Source of the DNA: Zizania palustris
Lineage: Eukaryota; Streptophyta; Magnoliopsida; Poales; Poaceae
Reading direction: 5' to 3'
NCBI GenBank assembly: GCA_019279435.1
Contig: JAAALK010000082.1
Location: forward strand, 19,435,116 to 19,499,115
DNA: 64,000 nucleotides
Numbering within the stretch: position 1 is the stretch's first letter; each line of letters begins with the position of its first letter. Of this stretch, positions 23,116-34,886 are shown in pieces. Position numbers and translations under genes: made by a program. Below the pieces are notes generated by a model. The model made no database searches. It saw nothing but the letters and a program-made list of their open reading frames with translations, and was not told the DNA's origin.

Positions 23116-24660
23116 AGAAGGATATGGGCACAAGAGACTACTTGGGCATTTCTGCCACTAATGATGAGGTCCCAATGTGCCCCACTTCGCGCATGTATTC
23201 CCTCCGCTGATGCTTCAACATGGAGCTTAGGGTCCCCCCTCCGGATATGGGCAGCACTACCCGTTCCCTCGATCTTGGGTGTCTTCTTGCTTCGGTGGTG
23301 GCATAACATTGGCCACTAGAGGCTGTCTTGGGGCTTCAAAACTGTCCACATGCCCGACAGCCTGCACTGGCTCCGAACATGTCACGTGAGGGGCTCGGTC
23401 AATAGTGCCTCAACCAGAACTCCTCTCGAGATAATCGCTCATCAGAGCCAATATGGACTTGCACGCGTCAGTGGTGTGGCTTTGATTTTCGGCATGCACG
23501 TAGCAAAAGAAGGTCTAGCCTTGACCAGCCGGCTTCCCTAGCGGCCTTGAGCCGCTAGCCTTGTTGCCCTGAGCCTGCTGATATTTAGGAGGCAATTTCA
23601 AAGTAGAAGGGGCAATATTTAGAACCTCGAAGCGGGGATGTTTTCGTCCTCTTCATCCATCGTGCTGATGATTTTCGAAGAGAGACGCTTGTGGTGGACT
23701 TGAGGCCTTCAGTTCAACTTTTACTTCTTGGAGGAAGGTCGATGAAGACGAAGCAGTCCTCCAAAGCCATCCTTCTTCTAACTCGGCATATTGCTCGAAG
23801 TAGACCATTAATTGTGCCACCAAGGAAATATGTTTCCAGTGAAGCTTGTCGAGGAGGCCCGAGTTCATGACACCTTAGCACGTTGCGTCGATGACGGATG
23901 ATGTAGACAGTCCCTTTATCTGAGACTTCGTATGAGTGAAGCGCTTGAAGAATTGTCACAGAGTTTATTTGGGTTTTTGCTTCACCTGAAAAAGACTTCC
24001 TGTAGACATTGGGTCCACAAAGGTCCCTTGAAAATTTCTCACGAACCTTCTCTTCAGCTGCTCCCAAGACTTAATCGATCCTAGTTTTAGGGACCAGAAC
24101 CAACGAAGAGCCACCCCTTCGAGCGCAAGGGGGAAACACTTGGCCATCGTGTCTAGAACTCCTTTGCTAGCTTCGATTGCAAGAGCATAGGAGCAGGAGA
24201 ATTCTCCGGGGTCGGCCTCTTCGGAGTACTTGCATAGCTTCGAGGCTCGAAACTTGGGGTCGAAGCGCACCTTTTGCAGGTCAGGGTGCAATGGAGATTC
24301 ATCGTCGAAGGAGGCATTCTCGGCGCCTCTCTAGACCTTAGAAGCTTTGGGATAGTAGACAGTGTAATCATCTTGAGGCGTCTTTGGGATGACAGGGCTA
24401 GCTTGAGGGCGAAGCCTATCAGTAGCTTCTTGCCTACACATTTCTACCTCGGCCTGAAGCCGAGCCATTTGGGCCACCACGTCATCTGGATGACTTTCAT
24501 TTCCTCCGGAGGGGCCCTCTGGGTCTCGAGAACTGACGAAATCAGTTTGGAGCACAAACAGAGCTATAGGAGGGGCTCCGTATGCTCGAGGGTTAGTGGT
24601 CACTTCGAGAGTTTGAGGTAGGGGACCATGGAGGGTCCTACGACCTCGGGGGTGTTCGAA
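23116..24660 (-). pseudogene. Gag of Tat-lineage element B, degenerate
   Basis: The N-terminus lies at about 24603 with TDFVSSRDPEG and a helix-rich stretch. The capsid-like Retrotrans_gag region spans about 24291-23965 (ALRWFWSL and WEQLKRRFVRNF are diagnostic). A C-x2-H-x7-H-x4-C variant knuckle (CYVHAENQSHTTDAC) sits near 23505-23460. Frames are broken between these blocks. It lies between the duplicated primer-binding site and the protease. Confidence 0.75.
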
Positions 24661-24686
24661 GATCCTAATCCGGAGGTTCGAGAAGA

Positions 24687-24907
24687 CCTTCGGAGGGCAT
24701 TAGTGCCTAGGCTCCACGTAGGAGGCATGGCTTCAGGAAAGGATTGGTAGAGAATAAAGTTTTTGTACTAGGTTCCCCACGGACGGTGCCAACTGTAAGA
24801 CCTTTAGAGGGGACTAGTGCCTAGGCTCCGCTTAGGAGGTATGACTTCAGGAAAGGATTGGTAGAGAACGAAATTTTTGTACTAGGTTCCCCACGGATGG
24901 CGCCAAC
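24687..24907 (-). repeat. 114-bp tandem duplication containing two primer-binding sites
   Basis: Two imperfect direct copies with period 114 bp (TAGTGCCTAGGCTCC at 24701 and 24815). Each ends in a primer-binding-site motif: CCCCACGGACGGTGCCAAC (24776-24794) and CCCCACGGATGGCGCCAAC (24889-24907). Only the second directly abuts the LTR. The copies differ by several substitutions, so the duplication is not recent. Confidence 0.85.
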
Positions 24908-25433
24908 TATTGGCATAAAAGATTACACTAACAGGTTTTAGTAAACTCAAAAGATTGACAAACGAAGTGTTTGTTTATGTGGACTATTCCAAGCCTCCGA
25001 ATTGGATAATAGCTTGAGATAGTTCGAAGGGTATATTGAATACCTGAATATCCCTTACCCCTTACAGGACGAAGAGGGGTATTTATAGACAAAATACACT
25101 AGGAAAAGACCTCTTTACCCTCTAATTATAACCGACCTAAAAGATAATGTTTACTATTTTTCATAGGGTTAAAAGGGTAAAATACTAAGTCAACAATGAG
25201 AAAGTAATTCTTTCATCCTTGCTGGAAGTACCCCTCCGGGTAAAGAGGCTCCAAGATTCTTTGTCATGTCGAAGCCTTAGCGGAGACCTCTGTCGTGGAA
25301 TACTCCAAATGTAGCGAAGCCTTGATGCTGTTAGGACCTTTGGAGATCAGGATTTCTAGCTTCCTTTTATCTTATGATAACGTTGATGTAGAGATTTTAA
25401 ATGATGCTGAGGATGAAGTATTTTCCCCCAACA
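24908..25433 (-). repeat. 5' LTR of Tat-lineage element B
   Basis: About 526 bp on the minus strand, starting TGTTGGGGGAAAATAC (25433) and ending next to the primer-binding site (24907). A minus-strand TATA box (CTATAAATACCC) is at about 25077-25088. It is inserted in the gag of element C. The downstream LTR has been lost, so no target duplication can be paired. Confidence 0.75.
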
Positions 25434-26748
25434 ATGGCGTTACACTTTTCGGAGAATCGGCGTATGTATTCCTTCAAGGATTCTCCTTCCCTTTAGCAAA
25501 TCTAATGAAGGTCGTGCCATGAGGCAGACCTTTGCCACGTTCCTCGGTAATTAGTGACGAAGGTTTCACACGAATTATCCCAGGAGTTGATGGAGTTCTC
25601 CAGGAGTGAAGCCAACCAGTTGATGGCGGACGTTGACAACATGATGGGGAGGTAGTTGACCATGACGTCTTGGTCTCTCCCGGCTTCACGGATTGCTGTG
25701 TAGTATAGTCGCAGCCATTGGGATGGGTCGGTCTTGCCATCATATGGCGTGACCCCCGTCGAGTGGAAGTTGTGGGGCCATTCGACATACCGTAGCTGTT
25801 CAGAGAAGGCGAGGAAGCCATCATGATGCAAAACATTGTGGTCGGGGCGATTCTCATATGGGGACCCATGATCTCGATCATACCATTCGCGACGACGCAA
25901 CTCCTCACGTTCTCGCCCTTGCCATCGGCGAACGATGACATTGCGAGCATCGAGTTGATCATTGATGATATGAGGTTCTGTTTGCTTGTAGGGTCAAGAA
26001 TGTGAACTCTAGGTCAGAGAATGTGGTCGGAGGGAAGGCATCGGTTCAACTAGCTGAGCAGCAGTGGCCTAGGTCATGGCTCCAGCCCTCTGTAACTCAA
26101 GCATATCAGGGAGTGAGGCCAATGCCCTTTCAATGGCGACCATGTTCGTGGTAGGCATACAATACACGTCGTGGCCTTCGAAGGCCACTGTGTACGTAGA
26201 TGGTTCATCTTGACAAGAGGTTCTTACCCCCTCATGAGTCCTTTCTTGGCAGTCACGTCTAGCGGTGTTTCTCCTTCGGCGTTCTCGGTGATAAGCGCTA
26301 GATTCCGCGTCGTTGGAGGGTTCGTCCATCGAAACGACCCAGGTGATCGCGATGATAGTAGTCGAAGGTGGAGCTTGGCGGGGCAAAGGAATCGGTCGGC
26401 AAGGTTGGTTGACCATGACCATGAAGAAATGTCATCGCTGGATGGTACACCCTTCGGAGTTGGCGAAGATGACATAGTCGACAAGTGAGTCGGCGACAAC
26501 CCTTGGGCAGACCTCGAGCGGCGCTTTGGGTAGGGTAGGCCACCATGATGCGTGAATTGTGGGCAAAGGAGATGATGGAGTTAGCAAAGCCTTCGCATCC
26601 CCCAATGAAGTGAAGGTTGGAACCAGTTGGTTCATGCAATCCCCAATGAAAGTCAAGCTTCCAATGGCGATCACGGCTCCTATTGGCACCTTGGTGTCAA
26701 CTTTGCAAATGACTGCCATTGATTCAATAAGTGGGTCACAATACTCCA
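25434..26748 (-). pseudogene. Gag of gypsy element C
   Basis: The minus strand encodes, from right to left, a leader and N-terminal region (about 26749-26069, with a highly charged Arg-rich stretch YHRERRRRNTARRD) and then a capsid-like Retrotrans_gag region at 25900-25502 (YDGKTDPSQWLRLYYTAI and INWLASLLENSINSWD are diagnostic). The N-terminal region has frameshifts. The end is cut at 25434 by element B's LTR. The RNase H fragment at 10424-11066 may be the continuation of this element. Confidence 0.7.
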
Positions 26749-26767
26749 CCCCTACCTAGCACGCCAA
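26749..26767 (-). other. Primer-binding site of element C
   Basis: On the minus strand TTGGCGTGCTAGGTAGGGG immediately follows the LTR end. This is a recurrent start of the internal domain in one grass gypsy group. Confidence 0.6.
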
Positions 26768-26768
26768 C

Positions 26769-27366
26769 TGTCATTGCGTCGGAATAACAATAGCCTACGG
26801 GGGTACCTATAGTTTGATTTATGTAGGTAGAAGGGGGGGTCGTGGCTACAGATCAATGGTTACCTCGACGGATGAGGCAAGAGAGAGAGAAGACTCAGGA
26901 GTGTTTTTAGACAGGTTCGGCCCCCCTGAAGGATAATAATTCTACTCCTGTGTGTGTATGACTGAGGGTAGAAGCCTTTCCCCAAAGAGTCTCCTCTGGC
27001 ATATGAGTTTTGTGTCAATCTTGTTCGTTGCCTTTTTTCATAGGCTCCCTCCTCGTCCCTTTATATGAGAGAGATCGGGGGTTATAGATGGTTAATCATC
27101 ATATTAATGACTAAAGAAATAATCAAATAATGGGTGATTACTGACAAAAAATAATCGTTACAATCAATGACGGCTCTTATGGAGATAACCATTGCCTTTG
27201 TAATTGAAGGCCGGCCATTGGAGTACCAGCACTCAGATAGACCTCTTCCTGAGCGCGGCCTTTCGGAGACTTGTGGTCTCCCAAAATCAATCTTTAGGAA
27301 CTAGCTGACCGTGTGACAATCGGCTTTAAACCACTCAGAAGGATACTTGTGGTCGTATCGCCGACA
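26769..27366 (-). repeat. 5' LTR of gypsy element C
   Basis: 598 bp with matching short ends: minus-strand start TGTCGGCGATACG (27366) and end CCGACGCAATGACA (26769). A minus-strand TATA-like box (CATATAAAGG) lies at about 27058-27067. The gag of the same orientation follows after the primer-binding site. It marks the edge between the retrotransposon nest and the gene island. Confidence 0.75.
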
Positions 27367-28917
27367 CATTTATTTTCAACCGGTAAAACATTCATCTTTG
27401 TCTACCCAAACATTTATCCTAAGATTTCATTGCTAGCTATGCACTAGGTTGACTACGCTATGCACGCTGGGTTATGCTGGGCGCTTATTAAGCCAACCCA
27501 TATGGTTTGCCAGCTTTGGACCAACCTTTCAGAACATAGCATTGGCCCACATGAGCGCAAGCGTCGGACAAAACACAAACCTCCGGACGACTGTTCAACG
27601 GTATTTCCGATATATAATTGTTCTGTTATGATAAATTTCCATAATCATATTAGCTTCAGTTTAGGTTTGCTCTGTATTCATATTTGATATTTTGTTTCCA
27701 TTTCGATATATCTATTTTATTTTTGAATATGAGGAAAAAGTCAGAAACAAATATCTATTGTACTATATAATTGATAAGTTTGAGTGTCAACTTGACCATC
27801 AATCTATCACAACTTTTCATTCACATTTGATAAATCATAGACAATATATCTTTCTTTTCTCTCTCTTAGACCGACCCAACCCATTATGACCCACTCCTCT
27901 TTCTGCCATCGGGCCCCACCTATTTTATATGAAATCTGATCTTATGTTTTATATGACAATTATTAATATATGAAAATCATCAATATACAAAATCTAATAT
28001 GTTTAATATAAAAATTATTAATATATGGAAATCATCAATATATAGAAGATAATCTATTTTATATGGAAATCATTAATATATGAAATGTTGATCATATGTT
28101 GTTGGGAAATATATGAAAACTAGATTAGTTTTATATAGAAATATATAATAAATAAATGGAAAACATATTCATGACACAATATTATTTTTAGAAGCATCAG
28201 AACCCCTTCCATACACGCCCCCTTTTTTTCTCCGTCGCCTCCCTATAAAATTTAGAGTACATGGCCGAATCTCGCCATTAATTCCAGTACTAGCTTCGCG
28301 AACCTAAGCCTACGCCACGCGTTTTGGTTCTACTGCCACCGACTTAGCTCCAGCCGCCCGCCTTCATTGCTGGCAGTCACATTCATCATTGTTATTGATT
28401 CTGTCGGGTCTGCCGTCCTCGGCCGCCACTCTGATCGGATCCCCGACCATTGGATCGCCATCGCTGCCGTCATCTCGAACTGTTATCGCAGCCACCTGCT
28501 CATCGCCGATCATCTCTATTTAATAATTATACTGTTTCATAATTATTTTCTGATTCAACGTTGCATAACACGAATACGATATTATAAGTTTTCGTGCGTA
28601 GATCCGTTTTCAGATGCGGCTAAGATACACCCATGATCATGCTTTCTTTTGCTAAAACTAGTCATGTGCTAGTACCCTACAATGGAATCTAATTTTGGTT
28701 CCATATATATCTTCCGTTCGTTGTTATGAGAACCTTAGAAACGAAAACTTATGAAGGTTGTGACGCAGTTGTGGGAACTTAACGGGGGAGCAGGGAAGGG
28801 GACGATGACTTGAACAAAACTGCACTAGTGCACTTTTAGAGTGCTAATTGCTAAAGGTAATCATGCGATGGGCAGTCATTGTGCCATTATTGGGACAAAT
28901 TAAGCTAGCAGGCCGGC
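27367..28917. other. Intergenic DNA, no gene supported
   Basis: 27600-28200 is strongly AT rich and includes three imperfect units of an 'attaatatatgaaaatcatcaatata' word (about 27958-28085, spacing near 60 bp). A TATAAAA box at about 28244 precedes a GC-richer stretch (28260-28520). I cannot find a coherent coding frame there; the open frame at 28367-28636 lacks an ATG and recognisable motifs. The stretch 28640-28917 is the downstream flank of the HIPP gene. Confidence 0.5.
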
Positions 28918-29519
28918 CTACATGATGGCGCAGGCGCTGACGTCGTCGTCATTGAACATGTTGCTGATGGCGTCGGCACCGTGGGCCGATTCGCGCATCC
29001 GGCAGTGGCGGTCGGCGTCGCCGTAGCCGTGGCGGTGGTAGTTGTAGCTCCCGCGGTAGGCGTCGTCGTCGCGGAAGTAGGCCTTGGCCGACGTGAAGCG
29101 CAGTGGCGTGCCACCGCTAGGCCAGAACTCCGCCTTCTTCCCGCTCTGCCGCACCTCTTGGAGCACCCTGCCACGGTCCACGTACCCCGTCACCCTCACC
29201 TTCTCCATCGCCACGTCCACCTCCACGCTGTCCACTCCTGCAAAACGATTGTCATCGAAGACCGTGCCGATGTTCGAAACGAAAATGTGATTATATATAT
29301 ACCTCGGAGGTTGGCGAGAGCTTGCCTGACGACTCGCTCGCAGCCTTCGCAGCACATGCGCACCTTGAGCTCTACGGTCTGGAGAGACACGGGCCGGTTA
29401 TTTCGGCCGCGTTGGCGCCGGCGCACGGCGGCGTTGCTGTGCCCGCCGCCGCCGCCGGGAGGGTAGCAGCAGCAGCAGAAGAAGGACATGAACACGTCGG
29501 AGACCAAGCTCGCTGCCAT
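28918..29519 (-). CDS. Heavy-metal-associated isoprenylated plant protein (HIPP), two exons
   Basis: Exon 1 29519-29303 and exon 2 29237-28918, joined across a 65-bp GT-AG intron (phase 1), give 178 codons ending at TAG 28918-28920. An HMA fold starts at about residue 48 with VELKVRMCCEGC, i.e. the metal-binding M-x-C-x2-C loop. Family members usually have Asp after Met; here it is Cys, so three cysteines lie in the loop. The fold continues across the splice site (GVDSVEVDVAMEKVRVTGYVD). The C-terminus is Cys-Ala-Ile-Met, a CaaX farnesylation box. The N-terminus carries a run of four Cys (FFCCCCYPP) and a Gly run. HIPPs are metallochaperone-like proteins held at membranes by isoprenylation, linked to metal handling and stress. 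The gene appears intact; the paralogue number cannot be assigned. Confidence 0.9.
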
Positions 29520-30498
29520 GCGCGCGGGTGCTGCGGGATCGTGCGAGCGAGAAGCAAGCGAACTTGCGATCCTTCGACGCAGCTAGCTAGCAGAGCCAGA
29601 GAACCAATTGCCTGCCAGTTATTATGACATCCACCATGGGCAGAATTCCTGAACTGTATATCAGTGCTCGATCGAGCTGATGCTTGATCGTATCACGTGC
29701 GAGAATATGGAGGAATGCATTAGTTTTTGTTGATGACACTGTGCAAGCTTTTGGCTTAATGCATGGATCGTGTGACAGCAAAAAAAAGTGTGACTTCGGA
29801 CAGACAATATTACCGACACGTTGCAAGAGCAGCAATATCCTATGTAAAAGCTGGCAACGAATCTAGACTTACTGACGAAGCAATTTCGCCTCATGGATGC
29901 ATGCGTCGCTAGGAGACAGAGACTGGAAGTCCGGAACTGGAAGGATCTCCGTGCAAATTAATTTATTCTGCTAAAGTCATATTAGGCTGTTTTTTTATAA
30001 AAGCTTCGTATTCACAAAGCCCCTTCCAAATCCCCTTCGTACACAAATGCATAAGTCATATTATAGGGCTACATCCAAAATCTAACGACTATGGTTTGGA
30101 GAAGCTTTTTGCAAACTGACATGGAAAAACGGAGTGCATTGTGTAGGGTTTTTTTTACAAAAACGGAGGTTACTTATAAAATCTAACCATAAGAAGTTTT
30201 AAGGTTATTTTATAATTTCGACAAAGTGAAATTATTTTTGTAAATTCGTAAAAAAATAAAAACCCTTTCTCTCAAATTATTTCTGAAATATCATGGGCCG
30301 ATTTGGGCTGCTACCATTGGGATCGATCGAAACATGGGCCCAGCTGCTCACCTCGTAATAGGCTTTCTGGAGCATTCCCATCACGCTTCAACGCCTACCC
30401 TCACCAGCGACGCACACGTCGCGCAATTGACCAGAACGTCCCGGGCCACACTCCACCTAACCCGACCCGCACCACCACCACAGGCCGCCGCCGGTGAC
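29520..30498. other. Intergenic region between divergent HIPP and unknown gene
   Basis: The HIPP gene (minus) and the five-exon gene (plus) are divergently transcribed, so this 1-kb interval must contain both promoters and leaders. The stretch 29990-30290 has short T and A runs and imperfect repeats of 'tcatattaggct/tcatattatagggct', possibly a MITE remnant with no clear termini. No certain TATA box was found for either gene. Confidence 0.45.
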
Positions 30499-33400
30499 AT
30501 GCTGCCCTACCCCGGCGATGCCCGGGGTTCGCCGCCACCGTCGTACGCGGCGCCCTGCTCGTCCGTTTCCTCGCTCTCCGCCTCGGCCGCCCCCTTCACC
30601 GTCCACTGCCCCCCAGCCCTCACGGATCCCAGGTCCCCCAACCCTGGACGCGATCTCCCCACCGCCCCTTCCATCTACGCCGCCGGCGATTGGGGGAACG
30701 CATCGTGGATGGAACCCCCCGTGACCTACATGGCCCCTGTCGCCACCCCGCCGGCGTATAAAGGTATTAGCCTTTGTCTGATTAAGTCAATCCCTAGTGG
30801 ATATGTGGTCGATAGTTGCGCGGATGCCACGGTAGTAGCATCTGTTACTTTCTGGTGGTTCGTGGGTACATATGATTCATTTGATCCTTTGGCGATGCTG
30901 GTGTTATTGCGAAATTGAACGCAGGACGGACGCCTTTTACTTGCATAAGCCAGTCTAAAAACACTTATACATGTGTGCACACAGGGTTCATATTATTAGC
31001 GCCATCTGTTTGCCTTGCTGGAGATCTTGTGTTGGCAATCCCTCTCGTGTCTTGTGTTCCAGGGGTTGTCACATCAAGTCATCAAAGTTAATTAATTTAT
31101 ATTTTGTATTTTGGGATGAGTAATTGAAGATATTTAGCTGCAATAGTGTTTTTCTTGGTATGTGCGAGAGCCCTAGCTAAACTAGTTGCAGATGCACAAT
31201 TTTTAAGGGGCACACAAGAATGGAGGGCAATTAGCAATTATGTATGTTGCATACTACTAGTTGGATGATCATTACTTAAAAGGATATGATAGATTGATAG
31301 CACCAAACAGAAGAATGTTCTTATGTGTAGGTAAGCTCTATGTGTGTTCATAAATAGGAACTTTCAGTGTGTGTGTATATATTAATTGGGATATATGCCT
31401 GGCCTAACCAAATCATGCCGTACCTGATCTTTTTCGGGGTACATCAAACATAATATAGGTGAAGCCCCTGAAGGTGCGCCATATGGTATATTCTCTGGGA
31501 CTCACTTTGGTAACTTTCTGCGATCAGAGAGCTCACAATTGACAAGCGCAAAATGTCCAGGAACTTGGCAAGGAAGTTCAGAGGTTCTGTCCAGTGGATT
31601 CGGGCCATCAGTTTTTAGTCAGCAACACAATGCCTTTGTGGGTAAATCAGAAGACACAAAACCTTATCCTATGCAGCAAGATTTATATCAGTGTCCTATT
31701 TATGCTCCATATGAAAAGTACGTGACACAACTTTTGTCATGCTCAACAGAAGGACAACCTCCCATCCTGTGCAGACCATCTGCCAATTCATCTGAAGTGG
31801 CTGAACAAACATTTCCAGTGATGAATAAAAATACTGGGGAAAGTTCTTCCTCTTTTTCTTCATATATGAATCCTTGCAGAATCAATCTTGATTATTTTGA
31901 TTCTATGTGGAATGAGCAAAAGGATCTTCGGCATCAGACCACTGATAAGCACCATGGAAACTGGAGTGGCTCTATGAGCAATACAGCAGTAGGGGGGAGC
32001 CATCTGCTCAATTCTCTTGGAGCAGACCACCATGATGGCAGGTGTTTAGGAAATGGGAGACCTATGCAGGAATCTTTGGAGATGAAGTATGATTGGGGTA
32101 CTTTTAATTCCAAACTTTCTCCATCTGAGGTTGGATATGTTCCGCCTCTTGAATTTTCATCTGAGTTGCCTGAGGTCAATAACCCCACTGTTGATTCACC
32201 TTGTTGGAAGGGTGCACCAGTCGCATATCATCCTTCGTTTGGTATTATGAAAAATGCTGACACTCCCCATTCTGTAAAAGTAGCAGGTAGCTATAATAGT
32301 TCACATCAAATTGAGAAGGCTCCTGAATGGAGTTTAAAGTATCCAGAACTATTCTCCAAACAGCATGAAATATCAGCTTCTGAGTGTGATCATTTGAAGA
32401 CATTCAATTTAACTGTGACACGTAAAAACTCTGAAGATCATAAAGAAGTACCCCCAGTCAGTGTTGGGGATGTTGGTAATTATTTTCCTGAAGAACAACA
32501 TGCCAGAGGACAGAAATGTTATAATTCTGGAGAAGATTTTAAGAACATGATAACTGTGACTGTGGGTCGACAGGAAAGGCCATTACCTGCCAGCAAAGCC
32601 AAACTTTTAGGTGAACACAGTGCCAACGATATTGTGAACATGACTGAAAAGTTAATTAAGAAAGTTCCTAATCCTCTTGGCAGTGCTCCTAGGGTTTCTA
32701 TTGATAGTCCAAGTGAAAGCCTATCTGTTAATGTTTCTTCTCAAGCTGCAGGGCCAGAGGAAAGCACACAGTTACATATACTTACAAAAGGAGGTCAAGA
32801 GCAATCTCACTATTATTCAGCCTCTGTGGGGAACATGTTGAAGACATCTTGTGAATCAATCTCTAAGACTCGGGCAGTATTTCTGAAACAAATGTATGAT
32901 TTGTCAGTAATGATATTATCCACTTGCAATGGTGGTTCTTCATTACAGGAATATGAGGAGGATCTTCTGCAATCAGTGATACAAAATCTTAGTGCTAGTT
33001 CCCGTAGAAGCAAGGTATGCTCTGGAAATGCTTTTGCTCAATTAGATCACATATTTACATATCATGTACTATTCCCCTATAACCATCCTATGTATGAAAT
33101 TATAATATGGATTAAAAAATGGACATGATGCTCTCTAGCCCCATGAAGCCACATGCAAATGTAATGTCGCTTTTCATAGATCAAATGTATGTAAGGTGAA
33201 GTTTGTCTTTCTTAAGTTTTACTCATTTCAGTTTATCTGTATCATACAAGGCTGAAAATATGAGTGGTGCAAGGAATAACTTATTGATGGCAATGCCTGA
33301 ACACTCAGTAGTGGAGAACACATCAAAATTGAAGACCTTTATTTCACAGGTAGCTTCAGTCATGATTAGGAGCATCATGCTTGTTTAGTTTGAACTGATA

Positions 33401-34761
33401 TCATCCTTTCCCCCTCTAGTATGTACCTTATGTTGCATTCTTCCCTTTAGGCTCTTGCTAAGCTTGGAGAGGATAAGATGCTTGATGATACTGATGTTTC
33501 ACAGCTGTCGATCTACAAAAATTTGTGGATTGAAGCAGAAGCTTCAGTTTGTAAGCTCAAATATGAGCTTCAACTTGCCCGTGTGAAGCTTGCAACAATG
33601 AAAAGTCACAATAATACACAGCAAGGTGTGAAGACGGTTTTGTGGATTTACATATTTGGATACTTGTTGAATCTTCTGTGCTTAAAACTTTGTGCTAATA
33701 GACGCAAATGTTTTTGTACATGCAGTTCCTGTTGACTCATTGGAAGGCAATACAGACTCTATTTCTGTCATACCCAATAGTAAACCAGAAAACCGTGCAA
33801 AAGAGAGCTCTGCCTGTCCTGTGAGCTTGCATTATCACGGAGGAGATAGTGGTGATATGCAACCTCCTGCGGTAAATAGGAGCATCATTGATGGTGTTGA
33901 TGCTGATGTGTTTGCTCGATTGGAAATTTTGCGGTCGTGTGTTGATAATGTAAGCTCTTTTGGTGAAAACAACTGCAAGGAGCAGGAACAAGCAAACAAG
34001 AAACAATGCAGAGTTGAAGATGCTGTTATGGCCAGGCTGAGAGTTCTGAATTCCCGTCCTGATAATACAACCTCTTTGAAACAGGAAAACAACCACCTGC
34101 TAGATGTGAGCACACGAGCAGATACTATTGATGATGTTGTTATGTCTAGGCTAAGAATTTTGAAGTTCCGTCCTGATAATATACCCCTTTGGGTGAAGAA
34201 AGCAGCAAGCATGAGCCATACGCTAGCACAAACATACCAAATGAGGTTGATCAGGCGGTTATGTCTAGACTGAGAATTTTGAAGTGCCGCAATGATAATT
34301 TAAATTCATCGGTCGATGTCAGCAAGAAGAATATAGAAACATGTACTGATCGACCAAATTGGGATGAAGATGGTTCTATGGCTAAAATGCAAGCTCTGAG
34401 TTGCAACACTGCAAGCATTGTTGAGGAGTGCCAAAATATTCTGCATTCTGCCAATTTTGTGAATCACTTGGAAGGAAAAGGTTCTGTTGGTGGCCTAGAC
34501 TCGTTTGGTGATGCCACTTGTAGTGATGAAGGTAAGGGATGCAAGGCAGCTTCTGATGAAGTGAATGACAAAAGTGCAATCCAACACGGGGATGGTTTTG
34601 CCACCAACATTGCTTGGCCTCAAACGGCAATGGACTCTCATATTTGTACGGCAGGGTCTCAAGAAACAGCCCAAATCTCCTCGCCAGTTCACAAGTATGA
34701 TATGTCTCCACCTGGGTGGGAACATGTTCTTAAGGAGAACTTCTTCCATCCAGGCAATTAG
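30499..34761 (+). CDS. Plant gene of unknown function, copy 1 (five exons, last exon frameshifted)
   Basis: Exons inferred from GT-AG sites and frame: 30499-30763, 31459-33014, 33251-33349, 33451-33625, 33726-34761. Exon 1 is GC rich and encodes a Pro/Ser-rich N-terminus. Exon 2 is a long, Ser-rich, probably disordered region. Exon 4 carries a helical, aromatic-rich block, YKNLWIEAEASVCKLKYELQ. Exon 5 holds four imperfect repeats around V-M-x-R-L-R-I-L-K-x-R-x-D-N. No enzyme motif is recognised. A one-base deletion of C near 34187 (relative to the second copy) shifts the frame after repeat 3 and stops at 34271-34273, predicting about 880 residues instead of about 1,043. It is probably nuclear or scaffold-like, but that is a guess. 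It could be a functional truncated allele or a young pseudogene. Confidence 0.75.
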
Positions 34762-34855
34762 GCAATCGACGCAACTGAACTGAAAGCACTCAAGGAGATG
34801 AAGCATGTATGTTAACTCATGTTACTCCAACATGCTTATTGTAAAAGCAGAACCT

Positions 34856-34886
<31 letters not shown>

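Noticed and set aside
28367..28636. 89-codon frame after a TATAAAA box
   Set aside because: No ATG start, no motif, and the translation is mostly hydrophobic AT-driven sequence; not enough for a gene call.
28981..29466. Plus-strand frame of 161 codons opposite the HIPP gene
   Set aside because: Shadow of the GC-rich HIPP coding strand; it crosses the HIPP intron without splice logic.
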